DNA from: Desulfovibrio legallii
GTDB taxonomy: Bacteria > Desulfobacterota > Desulfovibrionia > Desulfovibrionales > Desulfovibrionaceae
Direction: 5' to 3'
DNA length: 39,053 nt
NCBI RefSeq assembly: GCF_004309735.1
Contig: NZ_SIXC01000012.1
Location: 50,087-89,139, forward strand
The translations under genes were made by a program, and so were the position numbers. A model generated the notes under the pieces. That model was not told the origin of the DNA and made no database searches. It saw only the letters and a program-made list of their open reading frames with translations. This document shows positions 21,150 to 29,860 of the stretch, piece by piece (position 1 is the first letter of the stretch; every line of letters starts with the position of its first letter).

Positions 21150-24100
21150 TCATTTCCCCCTGTTCGCGCTGATCCAATACTCGAAGTTCTTGGTGTGGGC
21201 GTTGCGCTGCCGGACGATGTCAAACCCGGCGTCCCGTATGACGTCCAGGTCGTTGCTGATGCGCCGACCGAGCTGGGCGGGTTTCTTGTATTCGAACTCG
21301 AGGTTGAATTCCCTGCCAACCCTGCGTAGCGCCGCGAGCAGCCGTCCCGCCGATACCGGTTCCATGGTGTTCTCGTTCTCGAACCTCACCTGGTAGCGTT
21401 CGATGAACCCCACTACGTGGTTTGCCCGGTCGTCCTCGCCGTAGCGGGCCTTCTCGTCCAGCTCCACCGCGTTTCGGTAGGCATGGAAGAGCGATGCCAG
21501 CGCCGTTGCGATGGGGTTCGACTCCCGCGCCATCTCCTGGCTGGTGTCGTTGATGGAATGGATCTGCTCGATGAACAGCGGGCTCAGCTCCTCGAGTCCG
21601 GTGGTCACCTCGTGTTCCTCGGACCCGGCCAGCATCATCAGATACATCAGGCTCAGATAGTCGTTGCACCGGCGCTTGCCATGAGTCGGCATGGTTCGGT
21701 GCAGCAGGCGCATGACCTGTTTCTGGGCTCCGTCCCGGATCATCGCCAGCACATGGCTGGTCCGCTTCATGATGGCCGAGATGATCAGATCCCGGTTCTG
21801 CTGTATGGCGGAGATGACCTCCGATTCCAGGAAGCAGTCGCTGGCCTGGTTGGCCAGGTCAAAGTTGATGACAAACGACCTCGACAGGATCTCCGAAAGC
21901 TCCCCGCACAGCGGCTCGATGCCGGTGGTGTTCAGCAGGCACTTGGTCCGCTCTGTGATGGTCTCGCTGTCGGTGCCGCTCTTGCGTTTTTCCTTGGCGA
22001 TGCCGGTGATGCTGGTCAGCATGAAGGTGGTCAGATCCTCGGTCATCTGCTTGACCTCGATATTGTCGAGGACGATGAGCGGGTTCTGCGAGCCATCGGT
22101 GTAGTTCGCCGCGTCGGTGGCCTTCTTGTGCTGGGGCTCACCGTAGAGCAACGTCGACGTGATCTTGCTGGCGGTGGTCTTGCCCGATCCGGCCGAGCCC
22201 TCGAAGCGGGTCATGGGCCGCGTTCCGGCGAAGTCGATCAGCAGGAAACAGGAGAGCCAGGAAAGGATGAGAAAGCGATCCCCCTGCGGACAGGTCATGT
22301 TGCCCACCAGCAGATCGACCAGGAGCCGGTCCGCCTCTTCGAGGTCGGCGTCGGGCAGGAATTTCAGCGGCTTCATCTTTCGTGAGCCGTCCAGGATGAT
22401 GCCATCCTCGTTGCCGCCGTTCTTCATGATCTGAATCTCGTCCGGGGTGATCTTGGCAATTTCGTGCTCCGGATTGTTCAGATTGAAATAGACGGTGTAG
22501 GAAGCCACATCGGTGTGCAGCCAGGAAAAATGGTCGCGCACCTGGCCACGGATCATGGCCAGGCTGGGCAGTACCTCGAAAAATGTCCGTCCGCCGTTGG
22601 ATGTCGGCACCATGCCCGTGTGCTTGTAGAGCATGGCCGCGTAATGGCGCTTGCGGCCCCGGTCCGGTGAATCCATCCAATAGATGGCGTTGTCGAAATA
22701 CATGAACGGCTCGCCCTGCAGGGTATGAAAGAACTGGGCACCGTTGGCGGTGAACCAGTCGTAGGCGGCCTCGGCGGCCAGGGTGTAATCAGGTGCTCCG
22801 TTCTCCAGCTCCGTGTCGATCAGCACCTCGTCGACCCGGGCGCGGCACGATCCGGGCATCGCGCCGGACATCCGCTTGGCCTTTTTCTTTTCGTTACGGA
22901 ACTCGACCTTGCGGTCCTTCTGGATGGCGCGGATCTGCTCTTTCAGGGTTGCCATGGAGACGCCACCGCCGATGCGCTCCTGCACCAGCTTCAGCAGGCG
23001 GGCCTGTTCCAGCGGCGATTGCTCGGAAATCTCCCCCAGGATCGGCTCGAGCAGGCGGTTGCGCTCCTCTTCTTCAGCGCCCTCGGGCAGCGAGCGCACG
23101 CCGAACTCGATGGGCGTGCTGGCTTCGGCGAGCAGGCGTTCGAAATCCTCCCGGGTATGCCCAGCGGCAATGTAATCGTTGACGTCGATCTTGGCGGTGG
23201 CGAGAAGCGCCTCGGCTGACTGGATTTCCTCGGCGGGACGTCCCGCCAGCAGCTTGGCCAGCTCCTTCGGCCCCACGCTCGCCGTCAGGCCAAAGCGTTC
23301 GGTTAGCTCCTGCCGGGCCGAGAGCTGTGTCTCCGACAAGGGCAGCGTCACCAGGCGGGTGTCGATTTTGTGTTCGGCCAGGGTGCGGGCGGTTTGCAGC
23401 GCCCCTTTGAGACCGGCCTGGGAGAGTTCGTTGTCCTGGCAGATGTAGACGGTTCCGACGCCGCGCAACTTGGGGATCAGGCGCTCCCAATCTGCGGCCC
23501 GGATGCGGACGGTGACCGGCGATACGGTGGGCAGGCCCAGTTGCATCAGCGCCAGGCAATCGGTCACCCCCTCGGTGATGATCACCTTGCCGGGCCTGGC
23601 CAGCAGGCAGTCCTCGTTGAACAGCAACGCGTTGTTGATGAAATCGGCGACGTAGGGTCGCTGGTGCTCGTCGTGAACCGGCAGCTTCTTGTATTTCCCT
23701 TGCTCCCAGTTATTGTCCGGGGTCCACGGCGTTTTACGGCCGATCATGAACACCACCCGGCCACGGCTCCAGTACGGAAAGACAATGCGGCGCTCGAAAA
23801 ATGGCGTCAGCCCGTCCTGGCTGGTGGGCCGGAACGCGCCGGTGGCGGCGAGCTCTCGCTTGGAGAAGCCGTCTTCACCCCCGGTCAGTTGGGCGACCGC
23901 GCCGGAGGCGTTGTCCGCGTAGCCGATCAGGAGATCGTCGATGGTTTCATTGCTCAGGGCGTATTTGGATTTCAGCCAGTCGAGGATCTCTGGCGACTCC
24001 TTCAGCCTGGCGTGGTAAAGCCTGGCCAGCGCGGTTAGCGCGTCCTTGACCCGCAGCTCGAAGGCGCGGTCGGCCTCTGTCTGGGCCAGACGCTCCTGGC

Positions 24101-24464
24101 TGAGGCCATAGCGCGACAACGGCGGTAAGCCCGCCTTCTTGGCGAGATAGTCCCGGGCCTGGCGGTGGCTGTCCGGCATCGGACCGGATTGCCCGGCGGT
24201 GACCGAGCCCGTCTGAATGAACTCCACGAGCTGCAGCACGTCGCCGCCGACCCCGCAGCCGAAACAGTACCAGCCCTGTTTGTCGAGCATCACATGCAAC
24301 GACAGGCGCGACTGGCTCTGATGGTTGGGGCAGTCGCACATCAAGCGCTGGCCGGTCTCCTGGGTGATCCGTCCTGGCAGGAGTTCCCGGGCCACCTCAC
24401 CGATGTCCATCTCGGTGACGAGCCGGTAATACTCCCTGACGTTATCCGTTCCGCCCATACTCAT
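21150..24464 (-). CDS. Primase-helicase (DnaG-type primase with C-terminal ATPase)
   Basis: 1104 aa, ATG at 24464 overlapping the RecD2 stop (ATGA). The N-terminus has a CHC2 zinc finger, C45-P-N-H48 ... C67-x2-C70. TOPRIM follows, with KVIITEGVTDCLAL (E298) and an ICQDNEL motif. After a long linker, a C-terminal ATPase has FEGSAGSGKTTAS (about 760) and a VLDNIE motif, and the C-terminal 60 residues are wHTH-like. It should prime and unwind phage DNA, making the phage replisome largely self-contained. It is larger than T7 gp4-type proteins because of the extra linker and C-terminal parts. It is the last gene of the operon expected from P6. Confidence 0.88.
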   Translation of the reverse strand: MSMGGTDNVREYYRLVTEMDIGEVARELLPGRITQETGQRLMCDCPNHQSQSRLSLHVMLDKQGWYCFGCGVGGDVLQLVEFIQTGSVTAGQSGPMPDSHRQARDYLAKKAGLPPLSRYGLSQERLAQTEADRAFELRVKDALTALARLYHARLKESPEILDWLKSKYALSNETIDDLLIGYADNASGAVAQLTGGEDGFSKRELAATGAFRPTSQDGLTPFFERRIVFPYWSRGRVVFMIGRKTPWTPDNNWEQGKYKKLPVHDEHQRPYVADFINNALLFNEDCLLARPGKVIITEGVTDCLALMQLGLPTVSPVTVRIRAADWERLIPKLRGVGTVYICQDNELSQAGLKGALQTARTLAEHKIDTRLVTLPLSETQLSARQELTERFGLTASVGPKELAKLLAGRPAEEIQSAEALLATAKIDVNDYIAAGHTREDFERLLAEASTPIEFGVRSLPEGAEEEERNRLLEPILGEISEQSPLEQARLLKLVQERIGGGVSMATLKEQIRAIQKDRKVEFRNEKKKAKRMSGAMPGSCRARVDEVLIDTELENGAPDYTLAAEAAYDWFTANGAQFFHTLQGEPFMYFDNAIYWMDSPDRGRKRHYAAMLYKHTGMVPTSNGGRTFFEVLPSLAMIRGQVRDHFSWLHTDVASYTVYFNLNNPEHEIAKITPDEIQIMKNGGNEDGIILDGSRKMKPLKFLPDADLEEADRLLVDLLVGNMTCPQGDRFLILSWLSCFLLIDFAGTRPMTRFEGSAGSGKTTASKITSTLLYGEPQHKKATDAANYTDGSQNPLIVLDNIEVKQMTEDLTTFMLTSITGIAKEKRKSGTDSETITERTKCLLNTTGIEPLCGELSEILSRSFVINFDLANQASDCFLESEVISAIQQNRDLIISAIMKRTSHVLAMIRDGAQKQVMRLLHRTMPTHGKRRCNDYLSLMYLMMLAGSEEHEVTTGLEELSPLFIEQIHSINDTSQEMARESNPIATALASLFHAYRNAVELDEKARYGEDDRANHVVGFIERYQVRFENENTMEPVSAGRLLAALRRVGREFNLEFEYKKPAQLGRRISNDLDVIRDAGFDIVRQRNAHTKNFEYWISANRGK

Positions 24465-26689
24465 TCGGCCTCCGCGACACGGGCGAAATCGGCATCCGCG
24501 TGCTGGGCGGCGTCCAGAAACAGGGGCAGGAAGGTCCGGCGGTCATCCACCTGGCATCGCTTGGCGCAATTCTGGATGCCCCAGTGATCACCCAGGACTA
24601 TGGCGGTGCGCCGGGCGCGGGTCACTCCTGTATAGAGCAGATTGCGGTGGTGCATGAAGGAATGCGCCTTGTGGACCACCACGACGGCACAGGGGAACTC
24701 GGAACCCTGGGTTTTGTGGATGGTGAGCGCATAGGCGAGCTGCAGATCCTGCAGGTCGGGCGAACCCTTTTCCAGTTCCACCGACATGCCGTCGAAGTCG
24801 ATGACCAGAGTGCCGTTCGCGAGGACATCGACCACATAGCCGATGGCACCGTTCATCACGTTCAAGTCGTAGTTGTTCCGGGTCTGGATCACCTTGTCGT
24901 GCTTGAGAAACGGAGCGCGGCGGCCCATGGCGACCGGCGGCACTTCGGTGTTCCAGAGCTTGCGCTGGATGAGCCGCTGCAGTTCCTCGTTCAATTCCTT
25001 GGTGCCGAGCGGACCTTTGTGGGTCGGCGTCAGCACCTGCACGTCCTTGATGATGTCGAACCCCAGGGCGTCGAGCCGCTCCTGAAACAGCTCCAGCAGG
25101 AACGAGCGTGCAGCCATTGGATCGGTGAACTGATCTACCAGGTACCAATCCCGGCATCCGCCGACCGACGCTTCGCTGGTCTTGCGCACCTCGCCCCTGA
25201 GAACGGCGGTGCAGTTCTCCTTGAGGACGCCAGCCTGACGCACGACCTTGTCGAGGATGACCGTGGGGATGGCGCGTGTCTGGATCAGATCGCGCAGGAT
25301 GTTCCCTGGTCCCACCGGCGGAAGCTGGTTGTGGTCCCCGACCAGCAGCACCGTGGTCCGCGACAGATCGACCGCCTCGAACAGGTGCCAAGCCAGCGGC
25401 ACATCGACCATCGAAAACTCGTCGACCACCAGGACATCGGCATCGATGGGGTTCTCCTTGCTGCGCGAGAAACCCTTGCCGTCATAGCCGAGCAGGCGGT
25501 GGATAGTGGTGCCGCTACGGCCGCTGACTTCCTCCAGGCGTTTGGCGGCCTTGCCGGTCGGCGCGGCGAGCACGACTTCCAGATCGCTCTCCTCGCAGAT
25601 GGTGTTGATGACCGAAATGGTGTAGCTCTTGCCCGAACCGGCTCCACCCGAAATCAGGCTGATGCTGTGTTGGAGGGCCGAGTGTACCGCTTCAAGCTGT
25701 TTCTCGTTCAGCGTCGCCGCGCAGCGCCGAATCAGGGCGTCGAGTTTTTTGACGGACTGGAAATGAGGATTGGGTGTTTCGGCCTGGCCGAACAGCGAGG
25801 CCAACTCCCGCTCCATGCGGACGATCTCCGGCAGAGCGACCACGAAACGTCCGCCGTGGGAATCGCAGGAAAGCGCCTGTTCTTCGATGAGCCCGTCGAG
25901 GGCGCTCTCGATGCGGACCCGGCTGTCCAGGGCATCCATGACCAGCAGCAGATTGGCCTGGTCCACCAGATCCTCGTATTCGATCCAGCAGTGACCATTG
26001 TCCAGGGCTTCACGGACGCAGAAATTCAACCCAGCGCGGATACGAGGGGTGTGGTCCTTGGGGGTGCCAAGCTTGCGGGCGATCTTGTCGACCTTCTTGA
26101 AGCCGAATCCCCGGATCTCCAGAATGAGGATATACGGGTCTTCCTTCAGAATATCGAGGCAGTTGCCGCCGAGTCTTTCGACCAGGGTGGTGACCTGATG
26201 ATGGGTCAGGCCGAATGCCGACAGCCAGGCCATGACGGTGTTGACGCTACGGTTCTTCAACCATTCGTCACGCAACCGCCGGGCCGCGTCCAGGGGCAGT
26301 CGAGCCTTGAGCGCAATGCGCTCGGGGTCGTTCAGAAGGGTTTCTTCAAAGGCGTCGCCGAAGCTTTCGACGATCAATCTGGCCTTGGCCGGTCCAATGC
26401 CCTTGATCTCCGGATGGTTGGCCAGATAGTGGATCAGCCCCTCCGGATCGAGTTCGAGGTCGTGCTCCATCCCATCGACCTTGAACTGACGACCGTATTT
26501 GGGATGGGTGGACCACGACCCGAGCAGGACCACAGGCTGATTTTCCCGGGCGAACAAATTGCCCGCGAACTGGACTTCCTCACCGGTCGGGGTGAGCAGT
26601 CGGCCTGCGGAGAACTTGGGTCCGGCATAGTAAACGCGCTCTATTCTTCCCCGGAGTCGCGCCGGGTTACTCTCATTTCTTTTTGGCAT
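24461..26689 (-). CDS. RecD2-like SF1B helicase
   Basis: 742 aa from ATG at 26689 (CCGGAGGATCGCGAG upstream). Upstream in-frame codons overlap the ERCC4 gene by more and lack a ribosome site. The N-terminus has the RecD2 OB-like and helix-hairpin-helix region (IKGIGPAKARLIVESFG). The helicase core has Walker A SGGAGSGKS (about 346), VLVVDEFSMVD, LVGDHNQLPPVGPG and, near the C-terminus, ALTIHKTQGSEFP and LLYTGVTRAR. RecD2 is a 5'-3' DNA helicase in repair and recombination; in a phage it may remodel forks or recombination intermediates. Length matches the family. Confidence 0.9.
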   Translation of the reverse strand: MPKRNESNPARLRGRIERVYYAGPKFSAGRLLTPTGEEVQFAGNLFARENQPVVLLGSWSTHPKYGRQFKVDGMEHDLELDPEGLIHYLANHPEIKGIGPAKARLIVESFGDAFEETLLNDPERIALKARLPLDAARRLRDEWLKNRSVNTVMAWLSAFGLTHHQVTTLVERLGGNCLDILKEDPYILILEIRGFGFKKVDKIARKLGTPKDHTPRIRAGLNFCVREALDNGHCWIEYEDLVDQANLLLVMDALDSRVRIESALDGLIEEQALSCDSHGGRFVVALPEIVRMERELASLFGQAETPNPHFQSVKKLDALIRRCAATLNEKQLEAVHSALQHSISLISGGAGSGKSYTISVINTICEESDLEVVLAAPTGKAAKRLEEVSGRSGTTIHRLLGYDGKGFSRSKENPIDADVLVVDEFSMVDVPLAWHLFEAVDLSRTTVLLVGDHNQLPPVGPGNILRDLIQTRAIPTVILDKVVRQAGVLKENCTAVLRGEVRKTSEASVGGCRDWYLVDQFTDPMAARSFLLELFQERLDALGFDIIKDVQVLTPTHKGPLGTKELNEELQRLIQRKLWNTEVPPVAMGRRAPFLKHDKVIQTRNNYDLNVMNGAIGYVVDVLANGTLVIDFDGMSVELEKGSPDLQDLQLAYALTIHKTQGSEFPCAVVVVHKAHSFMHHRNLLYTGVTRARRTAIVLGDHWGIQNCAKRCQVDDRRTFLPLFLDAAQHADADFARVAEAE

Positions 26690-27123
26690 CTCGCGATCCT
26701 CCGGTGAAAACGTGTCAGGTACTCCTCGACAAAACGGCAGGCGGCCTGCCGGTCCGAGCAGAAGTAGACGGGGACACCGAAGTCGACGACGATGGAGGCG
26801 ACCGTTCCGATCAGCGCATGCGGGTGGGCATCGCTGCGGTAGCGGCCATCGACCAGATCGCGAAAGTTGCACTCGACAACCACGCAGGCGGATTCGTAGG
26901 CGGAGAGCTTTTCCAGCTCACGGTGGAACCGCTTTCTCCCCCGGATGACGGTGGAGACGAAATCCGTCAGGGATTTGCGCTCCACCGCCACCCGTTCCTC
27001 GAGGCCGACCAGCGAGTAATCACCGGCGGGCAGCGCCTTGCGAACCGCCGAAACCTTGTCTGTATCGAAGCTGTAGGGCTCCTGTTCGCGGGTGTCGACG
27101 ACAACGGTGATCCGGTCCATCAT
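26641..27123 (-). CDS. ERCC4/XPF-type nuclease
   Basis: 160 aa, ATG at 27123 overlapping the SSB stop (ATGA). It is a minimal ERCC4 domain: VVVDTREQEPY (D10), AGDYSL (33-38), VERKS (E48, K50), then DFVSTVIRGRKRFHRELEKL. These are the catalytic GDxnERKxxxD-type residues of XPF/Mus81-fold nucleases that cut branched or flapped DNA. There is no HhH dimerisation domain, so it presumably works with partners. It overlaps the RecD2 start by about 49 bases. Confidence 0.9.
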   Translation of the reverse strand: MMDRITVVVDTREQEPYSFDTDKVSAVRKALPAGDYSLVGLEERVAVERKSLTDFVSTVIRGRKRFHRELEKLSAYESACVVVECNFRDLVDGRYRSDAHPHALIGTVASIVVDFGVPVYFCSDRQAACRFVEEYLTRFHRRIARCQKEMRVTRRDSGEE

Positions 27124-27596
27124 CAGAACGGCATCATGTCGTCCATCGCAGCGCCGGGAGCCCCGGCATCGTCGGCCATGACAATGCGACGGTTGAAGTA
27201 GATGTTCTCGTTTTCACCGCGAGTGCGTTTGGTCACCTCCAGCTTGATGTTGAGAAGCTGCTCGAGGTGGCCCGGCAGGTCGGAGAGCTTCTGGAGCTGC
27301 AGCCCGCAGGTGTAGAGGTCCTGCTTGAGCCACTTGATGTTCTCGTTGCTGGCCATGACGTTGTTGCGCCAGAGCAGACGCCCCTTGTGGGTCGGCGCGA
27401 GAATGCGCAGGGTCCACTTGAGCATGGGATTGCCCGAGGTCTGGGCGCGGGTCAGGTCGACCCGGTCGACATTGACCTGGTATTTGCCGTCGGGGACGGC
27501 CTCGAACTCGCGTTCCTCGACTTCGGCGGTTTCGAAGGCGTCGTCGAACTGCGCCAGGTCGAGGTTGCTGTTGGATTGGTTTTCATAGTTTTCCAT
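27123..27596 (-). CDS. DUF669-type single-stranded DNA-binding protein
   Basis: 157 aa, ATG at 27596. The DUF669 pattern is visible: EREFEAVPDGKYQVNVDRVDL, NPMLKWTLRILAPTHKGRLLW, then NIKWLKQDLYTCGLQL. This family is regarded as phage SSB-like. The extreme C-terminus DDMMPF mimics the acidic, Pro-Phe-ended tip of bacterial SSB, which recruits repair and replication enzymes. It lies between the Sak4-like ATPase and the ERCC4 nuclease in a recombination operon, consistent with the role. Confidence 0.85.
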   Translation of the reverse strand: MENYENQSNSNLDLAQFDDAFETAEVEEREFEAVPDGKYQVNVDRVDLTRAQTSGNPMLKWTLRILAPTHKGRLLWRNNVMASNENIKWLKQDLYTCGLQLQKLSDLPGHLEQLLNIKLEVTKRTRGENENIYFNRRIVMADDAGAPGAAMDDMMPF

Positions 27597-27608
27597 GGTC
27601 GGATCTCC

Positions 27609-28379
27609 TTACTGTTGGGGTTTCGCCGCCGCACTCGCGGTCGGCTCCGGCTTCGGCCGGGCGGCACTCGCCGCAGCTCCGGCTGCCGTGTTGTTGAACG
27701 CTTTCATGAAGCTCGGAAAATCGAGGGGGATGACTTCGGGGAGTCGGCCGGTGCGGTCACCGGCGTCGTAGTTGGGACTGGGCTTGGTGCGCATCACGCG
27801 CTGCCAGACCGGCTTGCCGTCCTCGCCGGTTTTCATGTCCAGGTCGCAGAACAGGATCAGGTCCACCAGGCCGGTGACCAGTTTCCGCGCCTTCTCCGGC
27901 AGCGTCGGCACGATGCGGGTGTGCTTGCCGGTCCGGGTCTCGATGTCCCGCTCCTGGGAGTGGGAGATCAGGATCAGCCCATAGGGCAGGAAGGCGAGCT
28001 TATTGATGACGCGCTGGAACTCGTTGTTGATCAGCGCGTAGCCCTTGCCGTAGCCCAGGTCGGACTCGTGTTCGATCTTGAATTTCTTGCAGACGTAGTC
28101 CGAGCACATCTTGTAGGCGTTATCCACCGTGTCGACGACGATGGTCTTGAACTCGTGCTTGCCCTCGGCGATTTCGGCGCAGGCCTGCAGGAGGTCGTCC
28201 CAGCAGGTGATCGGGGTCTGGAACACCTCCAGGGCGTTCAGGCCCGGCTCGGTCGCCAGGAACAGTGCGTCATCGGCCTTGGAGCACCAGGTGCTCTTGC
28301 CGATCTTGCTCGGGCCGTACACTAGGGCGGTGAGGTCCGAGAGCGTGTGTTTAGGTTTGCTTTTGGTCTTGGGAAGCAT
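27609..28379 (-). CDS. Sak4-like RecA-family ATPase (single-strand annealing/recombination)
   Basis: 256 aa, ATG at 28379. It begins with a RecA-type NTPase: ALVYGPSKIGKST (Walker A, about 20-30), FKTIVVDTVDNAYKM (Walker B), and LPYGLILISHSQERDIETRTG. The C-terminus is Ala/Pro-rich. Sak4-type proteins pair with a phage SSB to perform recombination; here the SSB is the next gene. Length agrees with the family. The alternative is a general AAA ATPase with no recombination role. Confidence 0.85.
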   Translation of the reverse strand: MLPKTKSKPKHTLSDLTALVYGPSKIGKSTWCSKADDALFLATEPGLNALEVFQTPITCWDDLLQACAEIAEGKHEFKTIVVDTVDNAYKMCSDYVCKKFKIEHESDLGYGKGYALINNEFQRVINKLAFLPYGLILISHSQERDIETRTGKHTRIVPTLPEKARKLVTGLVDLILFCDLDMKTGEDGKPVWQRVMRTKPSPNYDAGDRTGRLPEVIPLDFPSFMKAFNNTAAGAAASAARPKPEPTASAAAKPQQ

Positions 28380-28404
28380 GGCTTCGTCTCCTTATGGTTG
28401 GGAT

Positions 28405-29421
28405 TTAAAACACCGGAGCGGCGTCTTCACCGGCTCCGTCCCGCAGCTCTTCGTGCGGGGCGATCCGTTGGAAATGGTTTTCGATGACGTTGGGGTTGCC
28501 GCCCGAGCGGCAGAGCTGGAAGTAGGCGCAGGGCCTTCCGTACTGGAAGCAGTAGCTGGTGTTTCGATAGAAGGTGTCGCGCCGACGGGCGTCGAGCATG
28601 GCCTTGGAGAGTTCCCACAGCTCCGCCCGCAGTTCCTCGAACTGGTCGCGGGAGATGTAGAGCACCTCGCGATGGAACATGCCCGGCTCGAGGTACTTCT
28701 CCTGAAGCCGCTGCTGGAAGGTGTCGTCGTCCTCGGGCAACTTGCGCTTGGCGCTGCTCTTGCCGGTTTTCGACTTGGCGATCAGCTCCGCCCGGCGGGC
28801 CTCGAATTCGGCCTCGGTCTCACCCTTGCCCTGGCGCAGCTTGGCCTTGACCAGGACGTTGTAGATGATGCCGTTGACCGTGATGCCGAGGGTCTGCTCC
28901 AGGTACCAGGCGTAGAGGATGATCTGGAAATCGGTCCACAGCCGCTCCAGGTAGCTGGCGTCGATCTGCGAGGCGGTCTTGTGTTCCAGCAGGAAATACT
29001 GGCCATCCTGACGGACGATGCCGTCCACCTTTCCGGCGAGAATGAAACTGCGCGAGGTCGCGCCGGTCGCCGGGTTGACGATGGGACCTTCGAAGGTCTT
29101 TTCGAGCGCGACGACCTCGAACTCTTCGGCCGGGTAGTGTTCCGCATAGGCGCTCATCATGGCTCGGGCGAGATGCCAGTCGGCCTGTTGATGATCGTCC
29201 TGCGCCCGGTTCGGATAGGTCCGGTCGATGTGGTCGAGGACCTTGGCCAGATCCCGCTCGCCGTGCCAGCACTCCAGGCAATCGTGAATGACCGCGCCGA
29301 AGGCCAGATTGGGATCGCGCTCGAGCGGCACCAGCTCATCGATGTAGCGCCACTTGCAGGCCATGCGGCAGTTGCGGAACAGCCGCCACATGGAATAGGT
29401 GGTGGTCATCAGCTCGCTCAT
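28405..29421 (-). CDS. Cas4/AddB-like Fe-S PD-(D/E)XK nuclease
   Basis: 338 aa, ATG at 29421 overlapping the upstream stop (ATGA). The nuclease core has an AGKVDGIVRQDG strand and FLLEHKTAS (about 145), the D...ExK triad. Cysteines at about 18 and 22 (NCRMACKW) and a C-terminal cluster (YCFQYGRPCAYFQLC, about 288-302) are the usual ligands for a 4Fe-4S cluster in Cas4 and AddB nucleases. It probably resects DNA ends for the Sak4/SSB pathway. No Cas genes are near, so it is not a CRISPR component. Confidence 0.85.
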   Translation of the reverse strand: MSELMTTTYSMWRLFRNCRMACKWRYIDELVPLERDPNLAFGAVIHDCLECWHGERDLAKVLDHIDRTYPNRAQDDHQQADWHLARAMMSAYAEHYPAEEFEVVALEKTFEGPIVNPATGATSRSFILAGKVDGIVRQDGQYFLLEHKTASQIDASYLERLWTDFQIILYAWYLEQTLGITVNGIIYNVLVKAKLRQGKGETEAEFEARRAELIAKSKTGKSSAKRKLPEDDDTFQQRLQEKYLEPGMFHREVLYISRDQFEELRAELWELSKAMLDARRRDTFYRNTSYCFQYGRPCAYFQLCRSGGNPNVIENHFQRIAPHEELRDGAGEDAAPVF

Positions 29422-29756
29422 ACCGCCACCCCCGCTGTAGCGGCGGCAGGCGCTGCGCGATGCTTGGAGGCACAGGCGCAACCCGACGGCTGGGATCGTT
29501 CGATCAGGACCGAGCGTTCGCCGTATTCCTTGGTGGCGAAGCCGGTGAAGATGCGGGCGAGGTCGCTGCCGACATCGGTGGAGGCGTCGATCACGCAAGT
29601 GCGTCGGGCCTTGTCCAGATTGAACCGGCTCTCCATCCGCACACGGGAACGGCCATGCAGGCTTTCGACGGCCAGCATCGCCAGCATGAAAGTGTCTTCC
29701 AGTTCCTGGGCCGGGACCGACTCGTCAAAACGGTACTTGTAGGTGTCGTGAGTCAT
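29418..29756 (-). CDS. Small protein heading the replication operon, function unknown
   Basis: 112 aa, ATG at 29756 with AAGAGGAGTTCAACC upstream. It begins MTHDTYKYRFDESVPAQELED and has a compact fold-like core (FMLAMLAVESLHGRSRVRMES, RRTCVIDASTDVGSDLARIFTGFATKEYG), then a Cys/Ala-rich end (GCACASKHRAAPAAATAG). It is the first gene from element P6 and is coupled (ATGA) to the nuclease. I do not recognise it. Confidence 0.65.
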   Translation of the reverse strand: MTHDTYKYRFDESVPAQELEDTFMLAMLAVESLHGRSRVRMESRFNLDKARRTCVIDASTDVGSDLARIFTGFATKEYGERSVLIERSQPSGCACASKHRAAPAAATAGVAV

Positions 29757-29825
29757 GGTTGAACTCCTCTTTTGTTCAGGTTCTGATTTCCGAGGCCCCG
29801 GATAGCCGCACCATGCGGCACGGTG

Positions 29826-29857
29826 CTTACTTACCGGAGCCGGGGCTGATGCGTCGG
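29826..29857 (-). promoter_or_regulatory. Bipartite promoter-like element P6 (replication/recombination operon)
   Basis: Minus strand: CCGAC, 14 bases, TCCGGTAAGTAAG. It starts 3-4 bases after the sigma factor stop codon and lies 69 bases before the ATG at 29756. It would drive the eight-gene replication operon down to 21150. Its place immediately after the sigma gene suggests an immediate first target. Confidence 0.75.
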
Positions 29858-29860
29858 AGA

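Noticed and set aside
24500..26707. Open plus-strand frame of 735 codons opposite RecD2
   Set aside because: Antisense shadow of a helicase with complete motifs.
1412..29857. Reading the GGTAAGTAA blocks as intron splice-like or group II intron ends
   Set aside because: Elements sit outside genes or at stop codons, no intron partner ends or catalytic RNA domains are seen; fixed spacing to CCGAC fits a promoter.
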